Below are positions 17,853 to 25,000 of a stretch of DNA of 25,000 nt, in pieces; the first letter of the stretch is position 1; every line of letters starts with the position of its first letter. Under the pieces are notes generated by a model. It was not told where the DNA came from and did no database searches. It worked only from the letters and a program-made list of their open reading frames with translations. Made by a program: the position numbers and the translations under genes. This DNA is from Theodoxus fluviatilis. Taxonomy: Eukaryota > Mollusca > Gastropoda > Cycloneritida > Neritidae. The DNA is taken from the NCBI GenBank assembly GCA_034096865.1, contig JAWQFJ010018824.1, forward strand, positions 1-25,000. Reading direction: 5' to 3'.

Positions 17853-18560
17853 GATGCACAAGGAAGATGCTGTCATCAAATTAGAAGCAAAAGACTCACA
17901 CTATCTTAAATTAAATGAAGAGAAGACTGAAGTTATTCTAATTGGTGCAGACACAAACAGTTAAAAATTCTCTGACAAGGACATCACCATTGCTGGAAAT
18001 AAGGTTTAATTTTCAGACAGTGTAAGATACCTGGGCCTACACATTGACAGGCAGCTATCTCTTGATAAACACGTGGGCCATGTGATATCAGCAGCCCATT
18101 TACAGCTGCGTAGAATAGCTAGCATAAGAAATTCTCTTACAGTCATCTACTTTGACACTTGTTGTAACTCTTGTTTCATCTCTTCTAGACTACTGCAACA
18201 GTGTGTTGGCAGGAGCTACTCAAAAATGTGCCTTCAAAATATTGGCACCAGGATTGTTGAATACCCTTCCAGGAGGACCCACATGACACCAATTTTGAAA
18301 AGCCTTCATTGGCTCCCGGTGCAGAGTCGAATCATGTACTAAGGTTCTCTGCATCGTCTTCAAATGTGTCACAGACAATGCTCCGGTCTATCTGCAAGAA
18401 CTGCTAGACTACAAGCCAGTGCAAAATTTAAGATATTCCAGTCAAAAACTCATAGATGTTCTGAAGAAAAAAACAAAAGCCTATGGTAACAGGTCCTTTC
18501 CTTTACAGGCCCAAAGTGTTGTGACATTTCTTATGATGCCTTCCCCACCCCCCTCCCTAA
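17853..18560 (+). pseudogene. Degenerate CR1-like non-LTR retrotransposon reverse transcriptase (3' part)
   Basis: Disabled plus-strand fragments keep the order of the C-terminal part of a CR1/L2-type ORF2: LKLNEEKTEVILIGA, SVRYLGLHIDRQLSLDKHV, TPILKSLHWLPV, APVYLQELLDY and KTKAYGNRSFPLQA. They lie in at least two frames, with stops near 17962, 18007 and 18340. From family knowledge these blocks follow the catalytic domain and include the conserved LHWLPV and aPxYLxeLL signatures. It lies in an intron of the minus-strand TPR gene, in the opposite orientation, and its 5' edge is about 35 bp from the exon acceptor. Confidence 0.82.
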
Positions 18561-18633
18561 ATTCTGAAGATGGACAAAAGTCTCCTTACTTCTTTTCTCT
18601 ACATCAACGAGTCCAACACCGGCCTCCTTTTTC

Positions 18634-18635
<2 letters not shown>

Positions 18636-18688
<53 letters not shown>

Positions 18689-18923
18689 CACCACACACAC
18701 AAACAGGTCACTACACACACAGGCCACTACACAAACACACACACACACACAGGCCACTTCACAAACACACACACACACACAGGTCACTACACACACAGGT
18801 CACTACACACACACACACACACAGGTCACTACACACACACACACAGGCCACTACACACACACACACAGGCCACTACACACACACACAGGTCACTACACAC
18901 AGACACAGGTCACTACACACACA

Positions 18924-18959
<36 letters not shown>

Positions 18960-19379
18960 CACACTACACACACACACATGCCACTACATACACACACACA
19001 CCACTACACACACACACACCACTACACACACACACCACTACACACACACACCACTACACACACACACCACTACACACACACACACCACTACACACACACA
19101 CACCACTACACACGCACACACCACTACACACACACACACCACTACACACACACACACCACTACACACACACCACTACACACACACACACCACTACACACA
19201 CACACTACACACACACACACCACTACACACACACACCACTACACACACACACAGATCCACTAGACAGACACACAGGCCACTACACACACACACAGGCCAC
19301 TACACACACACACAGGCCACTACACACACACACAGGTCACTACACACACACACAGGCCACTACACACACACACAGGCCA

Positions 19380-19416
<37 letters not shown>

Positions 19417-19520
19417 CCACTACACACACACAGGTCACTCACTACACACAGGACACTACACACACACACAGGTCACTACACACACACACAGGTCACTCAC
19501 TACACACAGACACACACACA
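18636..19520. repeat. About 880-bp (CA)n satellite with CACTACACA and CAGGTCACTACA units
   Basis: CA dinucleotide blocks punctuated by GGTCACTA, GGCCACTA and CCACTA, giving higher-order units of roughly 16-24 bp. Long frames on both strands are repeat-encoded. It fills much of the intron between the two best TPR exons. Confidence 0.97.
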
Positions 19521-19564
19521 CAGACCAACCCGACAAAGGAGACAGCAGAGGTCAAGTGCCAGAC

Positions 19565-19693
19565 CTGGGTCATACTGGACGGCCAGCTGGTGGAACCGCA
19601 GAGCCTCCTGCCTGGCTCCCTCTGCAGACAGCAGTGACGCCAGCATCCCGCAGGCCTTGCTCAGCTTCTGCTGCCAGTCGGGCAGGGGTGGGG
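19565..19693 (-). CDS. TPR-protein exon (first helix pair)
   Basis: Minus strand: acceptor TGTGTTACAG at 19694, 42 full codons, donor CCCAG followed by GTCTGG at phase 1. The peptide begins PPLPDWQQKLSKACGML and continues ASLLSAEGARQEALRFHQLA then VQYDP, a good TPR consensus (L..A...G...EAL.F...A...DP). Incoming phase 1 fits the GTAGGT donor of exon 23457-23569. Its acceptor and first bases (TTACAG, then CCCCACCC) are the template of the 33-bp array that follows it upstream in the intron. Confidence 0.74.
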
Positions 19694-20625
19694 CTGTAAC
19701 ACAGGTACACATGGACAAGGGTGGGGCTGTAACACAGGTACACATGGACAAGGGTGGGGCTGTAACACAGGTACACGTGGACAAGGGTGGGGCTGTAACA
19801 CAGGTACACATGGACAAGGATGGGGCTGTAACACAGGTACACGTGGACAAGGGTGGGGCTGTAACACAGGTACACAAGGATGTGTCTGTAACACAGATAC
19901 ACAAGGATGGGGCTGTAACACAGGTACACAGATGACAGGGGTGGGGCTGTAACACAGGTACACAAGGATGGGTCTGTAACACAGGTACACATGGACAAGG
20001 CTGGGGCTGTAACACAGGTACACATGGACAAGGGTGGGGCTGTAACACAGGTACACATGGACAAGGATGGGGCTGTAACACAGGTACACGTGGACAAGGG
20101 TGGGGCTGTAACACAGGTACACATGGACAAGGGTGGGGCTGTAACACAGGTACACATGGACAAGGGTGGGGCTGTAACACAGGTACACGTGGACAAGGGT
20201 GGGGCTGTAACACAGGTACACATGGACAAGGGTGGGGCTGTAACACAGGTACACGTGGACAAGGGTGGGGCTGTAACACAGGTACACATGGACAAGGGTG
20301 GGGCTGTAACACAGGTACACATGGACAAGGGTGGGGCTGTAACACAGGTACACGTGGACAAGGGTGGGGCTGTAACACAGGTACACATGGACAAGGGTGG
20401 GGCTGTAACACAGGTACACGTGGACAAGGGTGGGGCTGTAACACAGGTACACATGGACAAGGGTGGGGCTGTAACACAGGTACACGTGGACAAGGGTGGG
20501 GCTGTAACACAGGTACACATGGACAAGGGTGGGGCTGTAACACAGGTACACATGGACAAGGGTGGGGCTGTAACACAGGTACACATGGACAAGGATGGGG
20601 CTGTAACACAGGTACACAAGGTTCC
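19686..20625. repeat. 33-bp minisatellite, about 28 copies, each carrying a 3' splice site
   Basis: Plus-strand unit GGTGGGGCTGTAACACAGGT plus ACACATGGACAAG, with ACGTGG and GGATGG variants and a few shortened units at 19861-19960. On the minus strand each unit contains TGTGTTACAG followed by CCCCACCC, the same junction used by the exon at 19693. Long frames in every phase are artefacts of the array. Confidence 0.97.
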
Positions 20626-20848
20626 AGTGCAGTGGTTTGGAGTTCTGTGACCAGTCATGACTAACTTAGTCAAAGTTGCTGGAGCAGATTTCAAGTAAAA
20701 GCCCTGCAAGGTTGTCAGAGGGCTAAGTAATGTACTGATTTCTGTGGCTTTGCAGGAAAATAAAACTAAAAGAATATTTATTTGTGTCGTAAACATGCTG
20801 TTTTCTCAAGAAGTGCTATTAAAAACTGCATATTTTTGTGGTTGGAAA

Positions 20849-21091
20849 TTTAAGAAATTTAAACTAATTTCTATGTTTTCCTGACATACATACCAGTAGA
20901 CAACTCATAGGTAGATGACCTTTTCACCCCGAAAAAGATTTGCCAAAATCTTCCCCACCCACATGGCACCCACATAAGCCAATGAAATGGCTTCATCCAT
21001 AGCGCCATGGCCAGTGAAAGGGGAGGCAACTCTCGCCACTTCCTGCACATGCGCCTAGATACTGTGGTCAGCCACGTGCCCCTCACTTTCG
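20849..21091. repeat. Right inverted terminal repeat with AT-rich extension
   Basis: 20893-21091 pairs with 22815-23014, with only a handful of differences and one one-base indel. 20849-20874 is an AT-rich extension (TAAGAAATTTAAACTAATTT) absent from the left end, the same asymmetry described for DIRS-1. Confidence 0.88.
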
Positions 21092-21150
21092 ACAACACAC
21101 CGAGAACTCGTGAAGATGCACAAAAATGGGGAGGTGGGTGGGAAATTAAT

Positions 21151-21248
21151 GTTGTCTACTGGTAAGTATGTCAGGAAAACATAGAAATTAGTTTAAATTT
21201 CTTAAAGTTTTCCCTCCATACTGACCAGTAGACAACTCATAGGTAGAT
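21151..21248. repeat. Internal complementary region (ICR) of the DIRS-like element
   Basis: 21151-21206 is the inverted complement of the right end (20849-20904; 1 mismatch in 56). 21207-21248 is the inverted complement of the left end (22991-23032; 1 mismatch in 42). The two pieces abut without a gap, so the region reads as the junction of the joined element ends. In DIRS-1 such a region is thought to template or circularise the full-length intermediate. Confidence 0.9.
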
Positions 21249-21307
21249 TACCCCAAGCAGGCGGCGGGATGTGCATCCACGCAAAAGAACTGCTGACTAC
21301 TCACCAC

Positions 21308-22792
21308 TCAAAGGCAAACAGCCACACCCGCCACCACCAACTTGTTAATGCCATAGGTATCATCCAGGCGACAAACGCGAACGTCCCGCAGGTAGTGGTG
21401 TGTGAAGCCGCAGTCACTGCGCCAGAACGCCGCCCTCATGAGATGAGACAGCGATACATTCTTGGCAAAAGCCACAGAGGTCGCCACCTTGCGAATCTCA
21501 TGAGTCCTGGAAGCACCAGCCGGAGGAACCAGCAGCGCATTCTGATACGCGTCCGAGATCAGCCGACGAATCCAGCAGGAAATGGATGTCTTCGATATCT
21601 CCCCGTGCCCAAGTTTCAATGGAAGAAACAGTCTACGTCGGCGGAAACGACGAGACTGAGTTCTAGCCAGGTAAACCTTCAGTGCACGGACCGGACAGTT
21701 GAGACAGTCAGGCTCGTTCGAATCGACGATACAAGAGAGACCCTTAATCTCAACACTCTGACAGTCAGAAATAGCACTCTGATTCTTGCAACGAAACTCC
21801 GGCAGAAACGAGAGGATGCAGGAAGAATCCCTGTCAGAGAACTCAATGTCCGACGGAAGACCACTCAGAGCGTGAACGTCACTGACGCGACGCGCACAAG
21901 CAAGCATGACTAAAAAGACCGTCTTTTGAGTAAGACGCTTGAAAGAACAGGACTCTAAAGGTTCGAATTCCGCACTGAAAAGAAAATCCAAAATCAGAAA
22001 AACGTCCCACAGCGGGGGAGAAATCTGACGACGAGGAAACTCGTTCTTAATCCCATCTAACACTTGCTTAACAGTGGGATCCTCTGATAAGAAAGACACG
22101 TCAATGCCACGCGTAGCCTTGATAGTGTTGGTGACCGCCGAGCGGTAGTTACAGAGGGAGGCGTAGGAAAGAGAACGAGTGTGGAACAGATGCGAGATGA
22201 AATCCGCCATGTGGCGCACCGAAGGCCGGAGAGGGTCAACTGGGTGACGCCGAGCCTTGCAGAACTGCACCCAGACTGACCATTTCGCATTATAATTCCT
22301 ATTCGTGCTTTCCCGACGATGACGCAACGCCAGGGAAACAGACATGTGAGAGATACCGCGCCTCTTCAAACCGTGAGTGATAGTAGCAACACGGTCCGTC
22401 TCTTCAAAAGAGCGAGCAGTTTGCCTCACAACGGAGCTAGCACCCAACGGTGTACAGGACGGAAGAGAACGACGAGCAGTACGTCTGGAAGGAAGAGGAG
22501 CACGAGAAGATGCGGCTAAAAGGGCCTGACCAAACCCGCCAAGCTTTGAGCCAGGCCGACTACCCCTGGTAACAGTACCCACAGGCACAGAAAAACCATC
22601 CATCTGGTCATTCACAACCGATACATCGCCCTGTGCAACCTGAGCGCCCGCGGAGCCCGCGACGTTGACATGGAGCGAAGCATAAGCCTGAGAAAAAACA
22701 CAAGGCCCCGGCCTGCGAGTACTCCCACCCCCAACTTGCCCGTCTGAAACAGATGAAACGTGACACGACGGCTGAGGAGACAACCGCGGCAT
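21308..22792 (-). CDS. DIRS-family tyrosine recombinase, intact
   Basis: A 494-residue frame with no break, starting at the ATG 242 bp inside the left end and stopping 60 bp before the ICR. Residues about 1-150 are Ser/Gly/Arg-rich and unrecognised. A core-binding domain (about 150-255) is followed by the catalytic domain with FEPLES, then box I LACARRVSDVHAL (Arg302), HEIRKVATSVAF (His431, Arg434), Trp457 and the nucleophile in FTHHYLRDV (Tyr467). The W-to-Y spacing of ten matches DIRS-1-type recombinases. The enzyme would cut and rejoin DNA through a 3'-phosphotyrosine to insert circular element DNA. All catalytic residues are present, so activity is plausible. The start is the first in-frame ATG I can justify; a spliced or further-upstream start is possible. 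Confidence 0.92.
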   Translation of the reverse strand: MPRLSPQPSCHVSSVSDGQVGGGSTRRPGPCVFSQAYASLHVNVAGSAGAQVAQGDVSVVNDQMDGFSVPVGTVTRGSRPGSKLGGFGQALLAASSRAPLPSRRTARRSLPSCTPLGASSVVRQTARSFEETDRVATITHGLKRRGISHMSVSLALRHRRESTNRNYNAKWSVWVQFCKARRHPVDPLRPSVRHMADFISHLFHTRSLSYASLCNYRSAVTNTIKATRGIDVSFLSEDPTVKQVLDGIKNEFPRRQISPPLWDVFLILDFLFSAEFEPLESCSFKRLTQKTVFLVMLACARRVSDVHALSGLPSDIEFSDRDSSCILSFLPEFRCKNQSAISDCQSVEIKGLSCIVDSNEPDCLNCPVRALKVYLARTQSRRFRRRRLFLPLKLGHGEISKTSISCWIRRLISDAYQNALLVPPAGASRTHEIRKVATSVAFAKNVSLSHLMRAAFWRSDCGFTHHYLRDVRVCRLDDTYGINKLVVAGVAVCL

Positions 22793-22814
22793 GAGACAAA
22801 TCCCCCCGGGACAG

Positions 22815-23032
22815 CGAAAGTGAGGGGCACGTGGCTGACCACAGTATCTAGGCGCATGTGCAGGAAGTGGCGAGAGTTGCCTCCCCTTTCACTGGCCATG
22901 GCGCTATGGATGAAGCCATTTCATTGTCTTATGTGGGTGCCACATGGGTGGGGAAGATTTTGGCAAATCTTTTTTCGGGGTGAAAAGGTCATCTACCTAT
23001 GAGTTGTTTACTGGTCAGTATGGAGGGAAAAC
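22815..23032. repeat. Left inverted terminal repeat
   Basis: Partner of 20893-21091. Read on the minus strand it starts at the outer end GTTTTCCCTCCATACTGACC, and its inner end CCTCACTTTCG lies 22 bp before the recombinase ATG. It probably carries the promoter, as in DIRS elements, although no TATA box stands out. Confidence 0.88.
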
Positions 23033-23456
23033 ACTTCATTTTGATTTTTGTTAAATATTTTACCCTGATGTTCTCTACAACATGCAACTTTCAATGAAAT
23101 CAGGAAAATTCCTGCTGCTGATCTGGTTGCACCCCAGACCACTGAGTGAAAGTTTGGTTCATCCTCCTCCGGTAGCCACTGATTTTCATCAAACTTGACA
23201 CAGCTTTGGCAGGTACAATGGAGTCTGAAGCACAGACAAATGTAATGATGAACCGCATTAGAATTTGCTTCCTCTTCACCTCTCTGGCCCATTTTGTAGA
23301 AGAAGAAAAAATAATTTAAAATGTTTTCTTCCCTTGTACCCATTGAAGATGCAATGCCTTAAGATTTTGTTTATTGGTAACACCTTATAATATGCATTTT
23401 GTCTTTACTGCATAAAAATTGAGCAACAAACATGGATCCTGTCCACTGCTACCTAC
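23033..23456. other. Intron-like unique DNA
   Basis: Between the left end of the DIRS-like element and the TPR exon donor. No coding signal or repeat is seen. Confidence 0.45.
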
Positions 23457-23569
23457 GCGGTGAATCCTCCACAGAGCCGGAGTCTTTCCTCTGCCCCTTG
23501 CCCGGGGCCTGTGTGGAGAGGCTGCCTCCTGTCGTGTGTCTGCTGCACTGCTCCAACAGCTCCATGGCC
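23457..23569 (-). CDS. TPR-protein exon, most upstream in the window
   Basis: Minus strand: acceptor TATACAGCAG-like repeat sequence ending GTTGTGAACAG, then 37 codons reading AMELLEQCSRHTTGGSLSTQ followed by a Lys/Ser/Gly/Asp-rich linker ending VEDSP, and donor GTAGGT. Phases are 2 in and 1 out, and the phase-1 exit joins correctly to 19693 to give a proline run before PDWQQKL. A second possible donor (GTAGCA, four bases on) would be out of phase. The gene's 5' exons would lie beyond the window. Confidence 0.6.
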
Positions 23570-23575
23570 CTGTTC

Positions 23576-24990
23576 ACAACACAGTGCAACACAATACAAC
23601 ACAGTGCAACACAATACAACACACTGCTATACAACACAATGCAATACAACACAGCAGTGTAGTACAGAGGCCTGTGTGGAGAGGCTGCCTCCTGTCGTGT
23701 GTCTGCTGCACTGCTCCAACAGCTCCATGGCGCTGTTCACAATACAGTGCAATACAACACAATGCAATACAACACAGCAGTGTAGTACAGAGGGCTGTGT
23801 GGAGAGGCTGCCTCCTGTCGTGTGTCTGCTGCACTGCTCCAACAGCTCCATGGCCCTGTTCACAATACAGTGCATGCAATATAACACAATACAATACAGT
23901 GCAATACAACACAATACAGTGCATGCAATATAACACAATACAACACAATGCAATACAACACAGCAGTGTAGTACAGAGGGCTGTGTGGAGAGGCTGCCTC
24001 CTGTCGTGTGTCTGCTGCACTGCTCCAACAGCTCCATGGCGCTGTTCACAATACAGTGCATGCAATATAACACAATACAGTGCAACACAATACAATACAA
24101 TGCAACACAATACAGTGCAACACAATACAATACACTGCAATACAACACAATACAGTGCAATACAACACAATGCAATACAACACAACTCAGTGCATTACAA
24201 CACAATACAACACAACACAACTCAGTGCAGTGCAATACAACACAACTCAGTGCAATACAACACAACACAGTGCAATACAACACAATGCAATACAACACAA
24301 CTCAGTGCAGTGCAATACAACACAACACAATACAACACAACACAACTCAGTGCAGTGCAATACAACACAATGCAATACAACACAACTCAGTGCAGTGCAA
24401 TACAACACAATACATGCAATACAACACAATACAGTGCAATACAATGCAATACAGTGCAATACAACGCAATACACTGCAATACAGTGCAATACACTGCAAT
24501 ACAACGCAATACAGTGCAATACAATGCAATACACTGCAATACAACACAATACAGTGCAATACAATACAATACAGTGCAATACAACACAATACAGTGCAAC
24601 ACAATACAATACAGTGCAATACAACACAATACAGTGCAATACAACACAATACAGTGCAATACAACACAATACAGTGCAACACAATACAATACAGTGCAAT
24701 ACAACACAATGCAATACACTGCAATACAACACAATACAATACACTGCAATACAACACAATACAATACAGTGCAATACAACACAATACAGTGCAACACAAC
24801 ACAACACACTGCAATACAACACAACACACTGCAATACAACACAATACAATACAGTGCAATACAACACAATACAGTGCAATACAACACAATACACTGCAAT
24901 ACAACACAACACACTGCAATACAACACAATACACTGCAATACAACACAATACAATACACTGCAATACAACACAATACAATACAGTGCAAT
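23576..24990. repeat. Pentanucleotide-based satellite (ACAAT/ACAAC/GCAAT/ACAGT)
   Basis: About 1.4 kb to the window edge of five-base units (ACAAT, ACAAC, GCAAT, ACAGT, ACACT), giving long frames in all minus-strand phases (Val/Leu/Cys/Tyr/Ile/His repeats). These are not genes. Three extra copies of part of the adjacent exon are embedded in its first 470 bp. It continues past the window end. Confidence 0.95.
23669..24049 (-). repeat. Three extra copies of the 5' half of a TPR exon
   Basis: About 71 bp matching the 5' half of exon 23457-23569 with its acceptor recur at 23669-23740, 23793-23862 and 23979-24049. Each reads AMELLEQCSRHTTGGSLSTQ without stops. Beyond CACACAG the copies switch to CTCTGTACTACACTGCTG instead of the exon's second half, so they lack its donor. 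Each is separated by the pentanucleotide satellite. Confidence 0.93.
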
Positions 24991-25000
24991 ACAACACAAT

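Larger units (their letters stand above)
20849..23032 (-). mobile_element. Short DIRS-like element: ITRs, internal complementary region, tyrosine recombinase only
   Basis: Left (5') end 23032, right end 20849, read on the minus strand. Inverted terminal repeats match closely over about 199 bp (20893-21091 against 22815-23014). The outermost bases differ between ends: GTTTTCCCTCCATACTGACC on the left, GTTTTCCTGACATACATACC plus an AT-rich 26-bp extension on the right. An internal region (21151-21248) is complementary to both ends. The only coding content is the recombinase. DIRS elements integrate by tyrosine recombinase without target-site duplication, and none is seen here. It sits in the intron between TPR exons 23457 and 19693, in the same orientation as the gene. 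Confidence 0.88.

Noticed and set aside
18419..19699. 426- and 355-residue His/Thr-rich plus-strand frames
   Set aside because: They read through the CA satellite. The only protein-like portion at the start belongs to the decayed CR1-like reverse transcriptase.
19500..20796. Long minus- and plus-strand open frames (more than 300 residues) of Cys/Thr/Val/Pro repeats
   Set aside because: They are translations of the 33-bp array, open in several phases on both strands. Only the last stretch at 19565-19693 has independent coding and splice evidence.
20849..21206. Separate 358-bp MITE next to a recombinase transposon with 42-bp ends
   Set aside because: The segment is palindromic, but its pieces are exactly the right ITR plus the right half of the ICR. 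A single DIRS-type element explains both inverted-repeat pairs and their gapless junction.
21269..21913. 214-residue plus-strand frame
   Set aside because: Antisense shadow of the recombinase, which has clear conserved motifs on the minus strand.
21207..23032. Crypton-type DNA transposon
   Set aside because: Cryptons lack long inverted termini and an ICR, and the recombinase motifs (FEPLES, RRVSD, W-to-Y spacing) match DIRS better.
23574..24999. Several long minus-strand Cys/Leu/Val/Tyr frames
   Set aside because: The five-base satellite opens all minus frames at once, and the composition is a direct product of the repeat.
1..25000. tRNA, rRNA or snRNA genes
   Set aside because: I looked for tRNA A/B boxes and cloverleaf patterns by eye and found none convincing. 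A covariance-model scan would be needed to exclude them.

Overview
The window looks like gene-poor, repeat-dense nuclear DNA of a metazoan, most likely a marine invertebrate and probably a mollusc. That is inferred from intron-split coding pieces, a DIRS-type tyrosine recombinase element, a CR1-like retrotransposon relic, hairpin MITEs, and very dense micro- and minisatellites. The species cannot be named from sequence alone. There are no bacterial operons, CRISPR arrays, rRNA or recognisable tRNA.

Layout. 1-2.4 kb is mostly unique DNA and ends in a candidate minus-strand terminal exon (2090-2346) beside a 23-bp minisatellite (2441-3019). 3.5-4.3 kb is a 757-bp inverted-repeat element with a second large hairpin inside it. 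4.3-8.1 kb is a chain of simple repeats (TG, CA, GA, TGGG), a 30-bp minisatellite and one copy of a dispersed repeat. 8.1-10.5 kb is largely unique, with a pogo/Tigger-like terminus at 9300. 10.9-12.4 kb holds a hairpin MITE, a 15-bp array, two more copies of the dispersed repeat around a TGGA array, and two candidate minus-strand exons. 13.0-14.4 kb is an interspersed repeat rich in AGGTCA half-sites, a roughly 45-bp array carrying TGACGTCA, and a plus-strand coding piece with an apparent one-base frameshift.

15.2-23.6 kb contains what I read as the 3' part of one minus-strand, multi-exon gene for a tetratricopeptide (TPR) protein. The best exons (23457-23569, 19565-19693, 17664-17817) join with matching intron phases. 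Weaker candidates at 16847-16949, 16381-16539, 16025-16092 and 15678-15720, and a possible last exon at 15239-15328, continue it. Almost every exon edge is bordered by its own tandem array, and several arrays copy the splice site itself.

The most notable object is 20849-23032, inside an intron of that gene. It encodes an intact 494-residue DIRS-family tyrosine recombinase with all catalytic residues. It has long inverted terminal repeats and a 98-bp internal region (21151-21248) complementary to both outer ends placed side by side. That is the DIRS-1 ITR plus internal-complementary-region layout, yet the element is only about 2.2 kb and has no reverse transcriptase, RNase H, gag or methyltransferase. 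23.6-25.0 kb is a pentanucleotide-based satellite in which part of the TPR exon at 23457-23569 is repeated three more times.
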